A DNA stretch of 64,000 nucleotides from Stercorarius parasiticus (taxonomy: Eukaryota; Chordata; Aves; Charadriiformes; Stercorariidae), in NCBI GenBank assembly GCA_013396915.1, contig VWZL01000806.1, forward strand, positions 372,001 to 436,000, read 5' to 3'. The position numbers were made by a program, and so were the translations under genes. Each line of letters starts with the position of its first letter. The stretch's first letter is position 1. This document shows, piece by piece, positions 39,797 to 52,128 of this stretch. A model generated the notes under the pieces. That model saw only the letters and a list, made by a program, of their open reading frames with translations, was not told the origin of the DNA and did no database searches.

Positions 39797-42700
39797 AACA
39801 TCCTATTAATCAAAAGAACGGAACTAGCAGTGCACGTGCCACATATGATAAGCACAATAGCAGAAAAAAACAGAAAGCCTTGTAAAACTGAGATTGCAAC
39901 GGAATTGCAGGCTTCATTTAGAAACACTACAGGTATATTCAGCATCAACTGACGGATTAATTGAGCTTTTAGAAAACAGCCTAAAATATAGCACAAAAAC
40001 ATAGTTACACAAGGGACAGGATGGTGATTTTAGCTCTCCATTTGTTTTGCAGTAGCTGGAAAGAGAAGAACAGAGGAGACCAGCTATTAGGAAATATGGC
40101 AAACCATTTTTATTGTTTTTTCTGCCTTATTATTGACGATGAGGAGTAAAGTAGAAAAGGCAATTTTCAGATCCAACATACTTTGGTTGATATTAAGACT
40201 ATTACCAAAGAAAGTTCTCAAATTAATGTACATTTTAATGTCAATAATCAACACAAACGCCTTCTCAACCAAGGCTGATTAATGTTTAAAATCTGAGCTA
40301 ATAAATTTTCTGAATGGAACGCCCATTTCATTCAAAGTTCAATCACTGCCCCTTCCTGGGGAACGACTCTGCGCATTTACTGCCCTTATAGGGCTTCAGA
40401 AAACATTTTATATTATTAATCATTTTTCCTAGTTATTAGTTTTACAACTGTATAAACCTAGATAATAAAAATAGTATTGATTTGGAGGAAAAAAAAAGGT
40501 TACTTCCTTCTGCATAGAGGAAGCAATCAACAAGGATGCATTTTATTTAACTTTTAGTAAAATTTTCACTATTTCCAGAGCTGATATGAAAGACTTCAGT
40601 GGTTTTTGCTGTATATTTAATACAAGATATTTATTTTACTTTACCAAAATGTTTATGAAAATTTAGATAATTTTCTCACCCTTTAATTACTACTCCATTC
40701 TTGCAAATGTATTTTTTTAGAACCCTTTAGTAAAGTATGGATTTTCTTGCCGTTGTTTTAATTACTGGGTGCAAATTTTATCATTTTGAGACTGTTAGTT
40801 TTTCTGCTTAAACATGGTATTTGAAACAAAGCTTTCTCTACAGCGAATACTCACGTTTTCCCATGCTACATGTTTTTACCATGCTAGAACATCAAGCACC
40901 TCTTAAAATTACCCATTACCACTTGTTTCAGAATACAGCTATTAACTTTGTAATTTACTGAACCAATGATGCATGCACATTCAGAAATTCCTTTTCAGAC
41001 CTGAAGTCTTCAGTCAGGTACATTTGTAGTCATAGTTTTCACAGCTAACCATCTCAAACCCAGTCATATCATCTATGAATCTAACTTTCTGCAGGACTGA
41101 ATTCTATAGGATGCTTACACACTCAGGAAAACGTTTCCTATTTTAACAGCATCTTTTTCTCTGTTTTCTACCCCTGCCTCAGAAGAGCATTCAGAGTTTA
41201 CATCAATTCTATAGCTTGAATGATGTAAAAGTATAGAGTAACACTGTCTGTCCCTTTTAAAATCCAAACTGATAGTGAAAGAATGTAAATTAATGTCATT
41301 TTTTATATGAAGTTGTGGAGTTGTTGTAACAACTGTATTTATTAAGATGTGTCCAACCGTTACAAATTACATCTGTTTCATTTATGGTTTTCAAGAAAAT
41401 TTGCTGATATTTAAGTTACTAGCTTTTAGCCATCATTTATTTGATTTAAGCTCATTTTTTAGTTTGTGCACTTTTTGGTTATAGATTTAAAAACAAAAAG
41501 CCAAGGACTGACCTAACTTGAAAACAAAAACTCCAAAAGTTGGCTCTTCATGAACATTCTTTAAACTTCCCTCCTTCTTGACATTTATAACACTGCTCAT
41601 CTTTGAATGATAACACATGAGCTTAAAGAATGACCACTAAATGAAGTACAAATACCTGCCAAAACTGGCACGAACTTGGATATTTGCTTTAATTTCTCCC
41701 TTCAAGACCCTGAAGCTGAGCTACTAGAGATGGCATAATCTACTATCACTGTAGCTGCTGTGGCCTTGGTACATTAAAACTGAGTTACGGAAAACGGTAA
41801 GAAAACAAGGAAGAATAGAGAAAACTAGAAGAACAGAATCTGGAAGGAAGATGAGAGCTGTAGTCACAAAATGAAGGATAAAGAGTAAGGATAAAACTAA
41901 AGAAAAATATAAAAAGAATTATGGATAGAGAGATTAGGGAAGGAAGAAAAAGCAGGGTGAAGAGAATGTAGGAAGTCAAGCAAGAAAGAAATAGATTTAG
42001 GACACAATGTTTTTTACTAAACTGCCTATCCCTTTTATCAGTAGTTACTCATGATTCTGTACTAAAGAAGGAGCCATTACATTGGAGTTCTTTTAATTGC
42101 TTAGTACAAGAACTACCTCTCTTCATTGCATCACTTCAATGAATCTTAGATGTTTAAGACTTCTTTTTCTTTCCAATTTGGCTCTTAGTCTGGCTCTTTA
42201 GGTTCTTAGACTTGTTTTAAAAGTCTTCAGTCAAAGCTTTTGTACTGCCATCCTTGGTTAAACAGTTGCTCATAAACACATGCAACGGGAAAATGTTATG
42301 CTTCTTTGGTTTGCTTTTCATAAGTTTCAGCCAGGCGTAACAGTTCCTTGACAGTGATGCCATTATTATTGACATCATCAGTGTTGAAGAAAGCACAACT
42401 GGCAAGCAAAATAACTTCCCTTTTTATCATGTGAACAAAACCAAGCTCAGCAAGTCCAAGAACACTAACTCAGCAACACTAAAAAACATGGAAGAAGAAA
42501 TTCTAGCAGAGACAAAAAAAATCACTACAAAAAGAAAGAGAAACTGAGAAAGAAAAAGACATGATATTCCTCTTGATTAAAAAACAATTGATGCATACAT
42601 TCTGCATGCTCAGGAAAACCCAGAGTAGACACCAGCATCCATTGCTACTCATTCATAGCACAGTAAGCTCAGTGCTTGAAGGAAGTACAACATCCCCTCA

Positions 42701-44659
42701 TTCTTTAGTGCTCATCAAATTCTCCACCTTTTTTTTTTCCCTGTTTTTGGCAAAAAACTGTCTATAGGTGTTTTAGTTATCTCCTTTCATCAAAGTGACA
42801 ATTTCTTTATCTTTTGTATACATAACACCTCTTATCTTATTACACTTCTTCCCAAATATCTCCCACAGACTTGATGAGTGGGAGAGGACATAAGTGCAGT
42901 GGGAATAAAAATGGCATTTCTCAACTAGTTTTCTTCCATTATGTGTCTTTATCAATGTCCTGTTGTAGGGAAAGTTGTCGTCCATGGCTACTGTTGTGAG
43001 CAATTTATATTCGTGTGTTGTTTGCTTTTCAAGTATTTCTTTTGTTCAAGGCGATATCTAAAAAGCAGTATTATTTCAAGGAGGTGGCTTTTGGTGTTTG
43101 GGTGACAGGTGGCCCTACTACCTAAGTGTTGGTATGTATTTGCTTAGCTGAATTGGCTGTAGATAACAGTTATACTGAATAGCCCCCTCTTTCCTCAGAA
43201 AGTGTTTAAGGTTCATGTAATCTGTGATAGAACTTTTTCAGTTTAGGCTCCTCTCTCACTGTTTCTCTTCACAGAACCCTATTCTCTTTCTTCATAGCAT
43301 TACTAACTCAGAGAGTGACCACCAGGAAGGGGCATGGACCTTAACAGGTCTTCCCCAAGAGCCTGTATCACACATTTGACAAGTCCGTACAATGCTCCTT
43401 AACTTTGCCACTGTAGGGAACTACGACTGGTCAAAACCTTGCAAAGGAAGCCAGATCAGTACTTGCAGGTTCAGACTGAAAGCCCTCATAGGCAAAGTTG
43501 TTAAGCAAGTGCTTTGATTGATCTCCCTTCAGCAAGCAGCCCTCGGATACCTGCCATAACAGCCTTATTGAGTAATGGTGACCCACTGAAATGAGGCCTG
43601 AGAGCAACTGGAGCTCCACTGAAGCTGGACAGTTGCCTAGTGACAACGACAATATCGCACCTCTAGAACTGAAATTGTGGTGATTTCCAGCAGTCTTAGA
43701 TTTTGAGTGGCTAACCTTTTTTGTTGGTATTGTTTTCCAACTTTTAGACTCTTTTTGAAGTGTCCTTGTCTTTCATCTGCTACTATCCTTTTGTCTGAAT
43801 TGGTTGCCTATGCTGAATATTTAACAAAAAACCCAAACCAATAACAACAAAAAAAAAACAACCAAAAAATCCCCAAAACACACAACAAAAAGCCAAACCC
43901 CCAAAAGTTCAGTGGGTTGCAAAATAGAGAAAATGAAATTATATGAAAAAAATTGTAATACAACAGCAGTTACTAGAAACTGATGTCATGTAGATTGCCT
44001 ACAATGACAAAAAAAAAAGTTCATTGCCTGAGTAATTCAACATTTTTTGAGATATCTTTGAAAATGCATAAATTTTACTTTTAGCCAAGTTCTGATTTCC
44101 CTTAGCTAAGGGCAGACGGTTGTTTTAAACCACCTCCAGTTCCAACCATGCAGTTCAAATAGGCATTGACTTGTGAACCTAATGATATTTTAAGGCTTGG
44201 TTTTAAGACATCAAACCAAAGTTCTGAGTATGTTGAATTGCAACTTCTAATTTTAGCAGATCAAGGATTTCAGGATAAAGACATTGTCTTCATACATATT
44301 CACAAAGTACTAAATACACGCCTTGCTTATGTGAATTATTAACAACATAATAAAGAAGAATCCAAGACAGAATCACAGTGTTCCATAAAAAAAGAAAACA
44401 AAAAAATTCAGCATGGCATGTTTTGCCTCAAGTGTCTTCAGTGACCGCACTGATGAGAATGTAATAACTCATGACCAAGCAGTAACAAACAAATGGGACA
44501 AAATAGAATTCTGCCCTTGATCCTCTAGTTATTTCAGTGTGCACAGCCTTGAAATGGTAGAGTTTCACAGACTAAAGAAACTCTGTTTTCTCATTAGTAA
44601 TACTCCACAGCTCACATTTTTTTTACATGGCTGGGGACCTTTAAATGACTGTGATAAGC
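39797..44659. other. Intergenic DNA with purine-rich patch and A/C-rich tract
   Basis: No gene recognised. A purine-rich stretch occupies about 41785-42000 (mostly A and G with scattered T). A minus-strand frame at 42299-42424 reads like a damaged EF-hand but is probably chance. An A/C-rich tract lies at 43823-43906. Confidence 0.55.
43823..43906. repeat. A/C-rich low-complexity tract
   Basis: About 84 bp made almost only of A-runs interspersed with C, CC and CCC, with very few G or T. It is the first of a series of similarly oriented tracts in the right third of the window. Confidence 0.8.
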
Positions 44660-45394
44660 TGTCACGGTTTAGGCTGGGCTGGCCGCTAAACAAACAAGAG
44701 GGTCCCTCTTCCTTCTCAGAAGGGGAAGGGGAAGAGGGAGAGAGACTTATGGGTTGGAAAAAACCCTAAAACAGCTTTAATGAAATATTAATAATAAAAT
44801 GTAATTATATTAATAAGAAAATAATTAAATATATAAAAATATATACAAAAATGATATCAGGCTCCAAGGATGACAACCCCAGCCAGCAGGCACTGGGAAA
44901 ATCCCAGACTGGACTCAGCGACCGTTGGGAACTGGATTCAGGAGCACATGGGTAGGGATCAAAGGCAGAAAAACAGAGTCCTCCCTGGACGCCAGCCATT
45001 GAATAAAAAGGGCTGACCCCTTGATCCCTCAGCTGAGCATGGGGCAGATGGGATGGAATACCCTGTCGGTCAGGTTTGGGTCACCTGTCCTGTCTGCTCC
45101 TCCCCACAGGTGGGACCCCTCTACGCTTTTCTGCTTCCAAGCCTCCAATGGGGCAAATAATAAAGTTGGCTGACCTTGGTTGTTACAGCAGTAAGTATAA
45201 GCAGGAGCCTCTCTGCATACCATTCCTTGGTATTAACTACAAATATCAGGCCTTGTCACTGCCAGAAGCAGACACTGTACCAAAAACATATTGTTAATTT
45301 CAGAGAGTGCTGTCAGTTAGAAGAGACTTCACTGAAAAGTAAAATTACTGAAAAGGAAACTGGTTTGTTCTACCTCAAGCCAGCCTTAACAGCA
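44660..45394 (+). mobile_element. Solo LTR of an avian endogenous retrovirus-like element
   Basis: The element begins TGTCACGGTTTAGGCTGGGCTGGC and includes further blocks I associate with a widespread bird LTR family: a GGGTTGG...ACAGCTTTAAT block near 44750-44785, an AGCATG...ATGGAATACCCT...GGTCAGGTTTGGGTCA...TGTCCTG block at about 45036-45100, and a CCAGCC...AACAGCA-like 3' end. An AT-rich segment (about 44775-44850) separates the first two blocks. AATAAA-like sequence occurs near 45158. No internal retroviral coding sequence or second LTR flanks it, so it appears to be a solo LTR left by recombination. The left edge (TG) is clear; the right edge is approximate, and I could not find a convincing target-site duplication. 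The family name and class are not certain. Confidence 0.72.
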
Positions 45395-47479
45395 CCTTCT
45401 GTGGCCCACTGTGGTTCTGCACACTTTACCCCCATTTCCTCGGAGATGGTCAGTGTTTATCAGTCGCCTCCAGCGATAACTGGGTGCTATGACAACGTGG
45501 CCTTACATCCGAGTCCTACAAAAGTCCTTCCCCTTCCCAAAGGATCCTAACACAGTTCATCTACTGTTTCTGTCCTTTGTTTTTCAGCATTCCCAACATC
45601 TTTTCACATGTTTGCAAGCTGAAAAAATGAGCTTTCTGTGTAAAGACAACCACTGCCAGACTGTAACTCTTGTTATGTCCGGTTATTCTGGAACACATGA
45701 GCACGGCTTATTCTGAAATGCCAGTTCTACTTCTGTTCTGCCCTTCAGGGAAGTTCCAAAGCTTAGGCTTAACCTGAGATGTTAAGAGACCTCTGAACCA
45801 CCTTTTCCAGATGCTGATACACTCAGGAAGACATTGCAGCATCATTCTACTCACAGCACGCTGAAGCTCTGAGGTAGCCTAAAACTGTGTGGTTTAACAT
45901 TTTTCATCTCCTTAAAATATTCCAATCATTATACTCATGTATAACGTATTTCAGACTGACATTAGAACTGCTTTTCTTTCATGGGCACTGATAAGTATTC
46001 TTCAACTCCTCAAGCATATATGAAAAAGTTCAAAACTTTTCAAAAAGTTTTTTATATCCATTCCTACAATGGCAAGCTTCCATACCACTTTTCTATTGAC
46101 CAACAGACTCATGTCTTCATATTAATCTGTGTTCTCCAATACTTACCAGTTGTGCAGAGCACAAATAACAGCATCCAGAACACTTCAGGCACCTCTCCAA
46201 TCACATAAAATACAGAAGAGACAAGAATGCAGAAGTGTATGTATTCTAGTCTGGGTAACTTAAAGTCTAGACAACTGTAAAGACAGTTCATACTCACTTT
46301 TTTTCCCCCCTTTTTCTGCCTACCACCATCTAACAAGATACCTAGACTGAAAAAGAAAATCTGAAATTTAAAATATCCAATGAATCACACAGAACAGTTC
46401 ATAACACAGCCACGAATTCCTCCTCTATTTGAAAAATAGTTTTGGAGAAAGCATTTCACAAATTGGCACGGATGAAAATTACAGGGCTGATTTACATCAT
46501 AGTTTTCCCCATAATTGTGAATATCTGAAATACTTAGAAACCACCTTGCAAGAGCAGTTTAGAAAGCTGTTCAGCAGATGCTGCTAAAGTCTACCAATGC
46601 CTAAACTTTACTGCTATATTTTATTTTGATTGATGATGCCACTTTTTATCAAAATAGCTACACTACAGAAGAGAGAAACCGTAATCCCAATAGAAAATAC
46701 TTCTCTACTGATAAAAACCTCAGCCACGTTAGAAGACTAGCAATGCTCTTCAGTATTACGTTCTGGAGTAGACAGGTGTAAGGGATGGCAGCTGAGAAAA
46801 GACTAGAATATGATCTCTCCAGGTAAAAGCACGCTTGCCCTGCCTTGTGGAGCACCAGGCAGAAGTATCCAACCAAGGTCTGATCAAGCAAGCTCTGGAA
46901 CTACAAGTAGCGAGGTCATATTAGCACGGTTGAGTGGCAAGGTTTGTTAGCTTGAAAGCAGAGCCTATATAACCCAGGCTCTACTGCTTTCAGGATACAG
47001 GCCACAGAGTGCTGCCCTATATTAGGCAGAGGAAAAAGGAGAACCAGTACTAGCTGTAACAGTGCTGTTATTGAGTTGTTTAGAAAGAGCAAGCAAAAAA
47101 GACACAAAAAAGAGGGAAATGAAGGAGGCAGCAGAGAGCGCCTTGTCAAAAAACAGTAAAACGAGAGACATGAATTAGAGATAGCGAGGGCAGATTAGGA
47201 AGAGACGTTATCTATTTAAGAGAGGATTCAGTGGTCTGAAAGCCAGGGAAGCTTGGACTCCCTTACTTCTTTTCCTGAGGGCACTTCTAGCCCAGTAGCT
47301 CCAGGTGTAAGTAACACCTGATGAACTGTATGAAGGATTGACCTGGGCAGCCTGGGCACACTGGTCCTTACAGCTACCCATGTGTGATCTCATTCACTTA
47401 CAGATGAGCAGCACACCTGATTAGAAGAGTTAGGAGACACATTTCCATGCTCAGTAATACAAGCCTAAGCTGAAGTCTA
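45395..47479. other. Intergenic DNA, no gene recognised
   Basis: Moderately AT-rich, with chance frames on both strands of up to about 77 codons. No RNA gene, repeat or coding exon was recognised. The last few hundred bases before 47480 could include more of the neighbouring CR1, but similarity there was too weak to claim. Confidence 0.5.
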
Positions 47480-48596
47480 CAAGTCTATGGGACCAGATGG
47501 GTTACATCCAAGAGTGCTGAAAGAGTTGGCAGACGTGCTCGCCAAGCCACTTTCCATTATTTACCTGAAGTCATGGCTAGCTGGGGAGGTCCCAATGGAC
47601 TGAAGGGTAGCAAACGTAGCACCCATCCACAAGAAAGGCAGAAAGGAGGACCCAGGAAACTATAGACCTCGGTACCAGGGAAGGTAAGGGAGCAGATCAT
47701 GTTGAGTGACATTACAAGTCATATAATTTATAACCAGGGGATCAGACCTAGTCAGCAGACTGACAAACCTGCCTGACGAACCTGATCTTCTATGACAAGA
47801 TGACCCAATTATTGGATGAGGGAAAGGCTGTGGATATTNNNNNNNNNNNNNNNNNNNNNNNNNNNNNNNNNNNNNNNNNNNNNNNNNNNNNNNNNNNNNN
47901 NNNNNNNNNNNNNNNNNNNNNNNNNNNNNNNNNNNNNNNNNNNNNNNNNNNNNNNNNNNNNNNNNNNNNNNNNNNNNNNNNNNNNNNNNNNNNNNNNNNN
48001 NNNNNNNNNNNNNNNNNNNNNNNNNNNNNNNNNNNNNNNNNNNNNNNNNNNNNNNNNNNNNNNNNNNNNNNNNNNNNNNNNNNNNNNNNNNNNNNNNNNN
48101 NNNNNNNNNNNNNNNNNAATAGGAGAGAGATATTGAGGTGCTGGAGCGAGTGCAGAGGAGGGCAACGAAGCCGGTGAAGGTCCTGCAGAATAAATCTTAT
48201 GAGGAGTGATTGAAGGAGCTGGGACTGTTTAGTTTGAGGAAGAGGAGACTGAGGGGAGACCTCATCACTCTCTACAGCTACTTGAAAGGACATTGCAGAG
48301 AGGTTGGTGCTGGTCTCTTCTCACAGGTAATCAGCGATAGAACAAGAGGGAATGGCTTTAAGCTGCAACAGGGTAGGTTTACACTGGACATTAGGAAAAA
48401 ATTCTTCACAGAAAGAGTGGTCAGACGCTGGAATAGGCTGCCCAGGGAGGTGGTAGAGTCACCTTCCCTGAATGTGTTTAAGAGTTGTTTAGATGTGGTG
48501 TTGGGGGATATGATGTATGGGAGAACTTTGTAGAGTGGGGTTGATGGTTGGACTCGATGATCCCAAGGGCCGTTTCAAACCTGAATGATTCTATGA
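47480..48596 (+). mobile_element. Decayed CR1 LINE, interrupted by an assembly gap
   Basis: The left part (to 47838) matches the reverse-transcriptase part of CR1 ORF2 (GPDG, then [17 protein letters not shown], then GEVP, then KKGRKEDPGNYRP-like residues). It carries a TGA in place of a Trp codon near 47601 and small deletions, including one after NYRP. The right part (48118 on) encodes the ORF2 C-terminal region ([42 protein letters not shown]), with a TGA at 48207-48209. It ends in the typical 3' terminus GGTTGGACTCGATGATC...ATTCTATGA. The copy is 5'-truncated and cannot be autonomous. The DNA between the halves is hidden by 279 N. Confidence 0.92.
47839..48117. other. Assembly gap (279 N) inside the CR1 element
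   Basis: The run of N lies inside the CR1 between its catalytic reverse-transcriptase region and its C-terminal part. Frames drawn across it are artefacts. By recollection of full-length CR1, about 750-800 bp should separate the flanks, so either the gap size is a placeholder or this copy has an internal deletion. Confidence 0.98.
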
Positions 48597-51445
48597 AGAC
48601 ATACTAGGTTGCTAATATCACCGGGAACTTTGACCTTGCCATATGCTTATGTCCTGAACGAAGTTTTACCACAGTATAAAAAAAATCCCTTCATCTGTCT
48701 TTGCTAGGGCTTGTGTAATTGCCACATCAGAGCAAATATGCCCTGGATGGTCATTGAATGTATTCTGGCACTGTATTTTTTAAATGTACACAAAAACTAA
48801 TGATAACCAGTTTTTTCTTTCTGTTTGATTTAGAAAATGCCAAACTGTTTGAGCTTTGGGAGTCATAACTCATACTGTTTAGAACAAACTGCCATTGGCA
48901 AAACACAAAAATATAGTTTTATTGCATTTTTTCATCCAAAACTGACTGAGGAGGCAGAAAATCAACAGATTAAATAGACTGCCGGTCACTGCCTTTTAAA
49001 CTTACTGGTATTATTTCATTGTCGGTCTCTTCCCTCTACTGTTTATTACACATATTATAAAAAGATCAGGATTTCAGAAACAATGAGACCTTTTATTAGG
49101 CTGATCGATCTAAGTGGGAAAAACAGAAAAGCTTTAGGACAGGTTTGAAATAGAAGCCACAGGTTGAGAACAATTTGCTTTAAGGTTATATTAATTACGT
49201 TAATAAATCAGGGGGGATTCCAAGGGAATAAAAAAGTTGGAATAGGTATAACAAAAGGGGGTATTAGTAAGCAGAGAGAGTTTAAGATGGTTAGTTAGCA
49301 GAGAATCAAATGCAAAACTATTGGGTGATGGTAAAACATATGGGGAAACTACAACGTGCTATAAAACCAATACCTCTACTGCATTCCTAACGTACAACAT
49401 TTTGGTTTCTATCGCAGACCTGAAGTAGGGCTTGTGTGACTGAAGAGTCATCTGCTTTTCTCAGAGAATGGGTTGATCTAATGAGAGATCCTTTTCCCTG
49501 CAAGTCTTGCCTCATATCATCCACAGCCCAGCCACGATAACACTATGATTATACAGAGGGGTTTTGGTGGGCTTCAGCTTTGGTTTTGTATGGTTTCTAC
49601 AGTAACACGCAGTGAGTGACCCATGTCCAGGCTGACAAGGCGCCAATACAACGCCAATACTAATCAATCGCTTCCCTCCTATTTCTTATTGGTCTTCCAG
49701 AGCTAGGACAAACTTCTCAGGAATATGGGACTTTGCTATTGTACCAATGCTGTATTAGGAGGTACAGTAGTTACAAAATTTGCTACATATTCTAAAAAAG
49801 AAAATTTCTGAGTTTGTATAGCCAAGGACCAGCAACTATGACAAAATCAAAGCCTAATAAAACACAAAATACATGGAATTGCATAAATTAGTAGCCAATT
49901 GGCATTAAGACATTATGAGAAAACATTAAATCATCTGTCATTGTAATAAAAAGGAGCAGTGCCAATTTACAGCAGAATCTAACTGAATTGATTAAGACAG
50001 CACAACTCCTGTGTATAAACAAGGATCATAGCAAATGCACACATTCTCCAGTTGTGTGTGAGCAACTAGAACAAACCGAAGCAGTACTGTAGCAAACATT
50101 TTTAGAAAGTGATTGAGAAGAAATCAAAGGTCTGTCTTTGTCAATGGATCTTAATGAAAATTAGAATTTAACTACTTCATTAGGTTTGGGTTTTTTTTTT
50201 CTTAATAAAATACTTGCTGCTTTTACATGCTTTGTTAGATCTCCTTTAATGTTTTTATTTCTCCCTAACTTTCCATTTACACAGGAATATAAAATACATT
50301 TATTTTGGGGGGGATAGCTCACCTCTGGCAGTTTTTGGATAATGCAGTAAAGAATACCGGAAAGGTCTTTTACTATGTTTGCTAGTGGACAGATATTCAG
50401 AGGGCAATTAAACATACTAACGTTAAATCTGTTTTAACAAAAAATAAGTTCACTTGCTTTGAATTGAAAACAGTCGTCTGATAAACTGGGCTGCTCTCCT
50501 CAGTACGCAATGCTGGGATCCCCTACTTTTGTCAGACAAAGATAATTCTGGACAAAGAAGTGACTGTGTAACGCTAAAACAAGTGGACATCCTCGTTCTT
50601 TTAGTTCTTCACAAAAATAGAGAAAAAAAAATGCATTTTGATTTGGATGATAGCCTTTTTCTCCATACAGGATGATCGTTAAATTGATCCGGGTAAAATA
50701 AAATTCAAAGACTCTACCTGGTTTGGAGAAGAATCGTTCCAATGTGTTAGAGATTGAAGCTACCCTTTACACAAACATAAAAATATACAAAGAAAGGGAA
50801 GTGTTTCTGAAAAGCTCTTAAATCTTTTTAGAAGGGATATAATTGTCTAATATCTACTATATCAATAATTGTCTATAACTACTATAACAGATATAAACAC
50901 AGTCGAGGCCTTTCAATGTTTACTCTGTTAAACACAGTCTGTCTTTATAAGCTTTTCCTCCCTATTTCTTTTCTCTGAAATACCATCCTATTTTTAATGC
51001 AGGACAATACAGGTGTCAGCTTGCACTGACTTTGAAAATGAATATGTTTGCTACACATGCAATTAATCCATTAACACTAAACCATGCTATTTTACTAAAG
51101 GGTGGTCAAGAGGTTAGAGGGAGAGAATATCACTCTTTCTCGGCGTTAACAAATCCATTCCAAAAGGGACACTCTTCATCTCATTTGTAAGACACATAGT
51201 CCCATAAAGCCAAGATTTATAAGGCTGTATAAATTATGCGTACATGTCAACGAGACAAAACCAGCCTCTGTCAGCACTGGGGTGTGCTTTCCATTGCTTA
51301 ACATAAAAAGAAAGGAGCGCGCAATTTTCAAAAGGTCTCCTTTCATCACCTGGAAACATCTACAGGATAAATTAAAGTAGAAGCAAAGTTATTACATTGT
51401 ACAAATATATCCACTGGGCTTATGGTTAGACAAGGAGAACACCAG

Positions 51446-51478
51446 GAGAAAAAACAAAACAAAAAAACCAAGAAAAGA
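51446..51478. repeat. A/C-rich low-complexity tract
   Basis: AAAACAAAACAAAAAAACCAAG-like sequence over about 33 bp, in the same orientation as the other A/C-rich tracts of the right third. Confidence 0.7.
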
Positions 51479-52078
51479 ATTAGCATCTTTGCTGCAAGAA
51501 CTTGAAAACTGTAACAGGCTGGATCTTAGATGCCAAGTATATGGGTGAGCTACTATGTCATCTTACAGAAGTAAGATTCTTCTAATTTACAAGTGTAAAA
51601 TAAAATATGCATTTATTGTTAAAAACCACAGTTCTGCAAATGTTTCTACACATTCTCTCAAGTAATTAATATATGATCTATCTCATATTCGTTTTTCTGT
51701 TTCTGTCGGCCTTTCTATCTGAATAAGGGAGCTGCAAGCTGTTTAAAACACCAACTAAATTATTATGAGGATTTAGATTCATCTTCATCCTCAAAATCTG
51801 CACTACATCACGGCTGGTACTCAGTATGGCATTATATCTACACATCGAACCTGGGAGAAATCAGTTATAAATAAAGGTCACTGGGATTTTTCTTTTAAAT
51901 TATTTTGTTGGGGAAAAAGCACTTTTTAAGCCAACAGAAATTTTCCTAAGTTGTTTTTTTTTGTTTTTAAACCATTCTGGATCTTCTTCATCAAAACATA
52001 AAATCTGAGTTTTAACAAAATCTGTTAAGAAAGGACCCTACATTGAAGACAATTATTTTTTTCTTCACAAAAAATAAC

Positions 52079-52128
52079 TACCAAACCCTCACCAAAAAAA
52101 CCCCAAAACCAACACAAAACCAAAACAC
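52079..52128. repeat. A/C-rich low-complexity tract
   Basis: About 50 bp of CCAAA, AAAACC and CACAAAACC units with one T and no G, in the same orientation as its neighbours. Confidence 0.75.

Noticed and set aside
39528..40002. Frames of 93 (+) and 100 (-) codons over the pyrimidine tract
   Set aside because: Ser/Leu-rich and Arg/Lys/Glu-rich products are translations of the simple tract.
45076..45550. Frames of 73 and 124 codons
   Set aside because: They lie mostly within the solo LTR and have no recognisable product.
47790..48293. Long frames on both strands across the N run
   Set aside because: Most of their length is N; they are open only because N is never a stop. The real content is CR1.
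48210..48533. 107-codon frame with clear protein similarity
   Set aside because: It is the C-terminal part of CR1 ORF2 after an in-frame TGA, not a host gene; covered by the mobile element entry.
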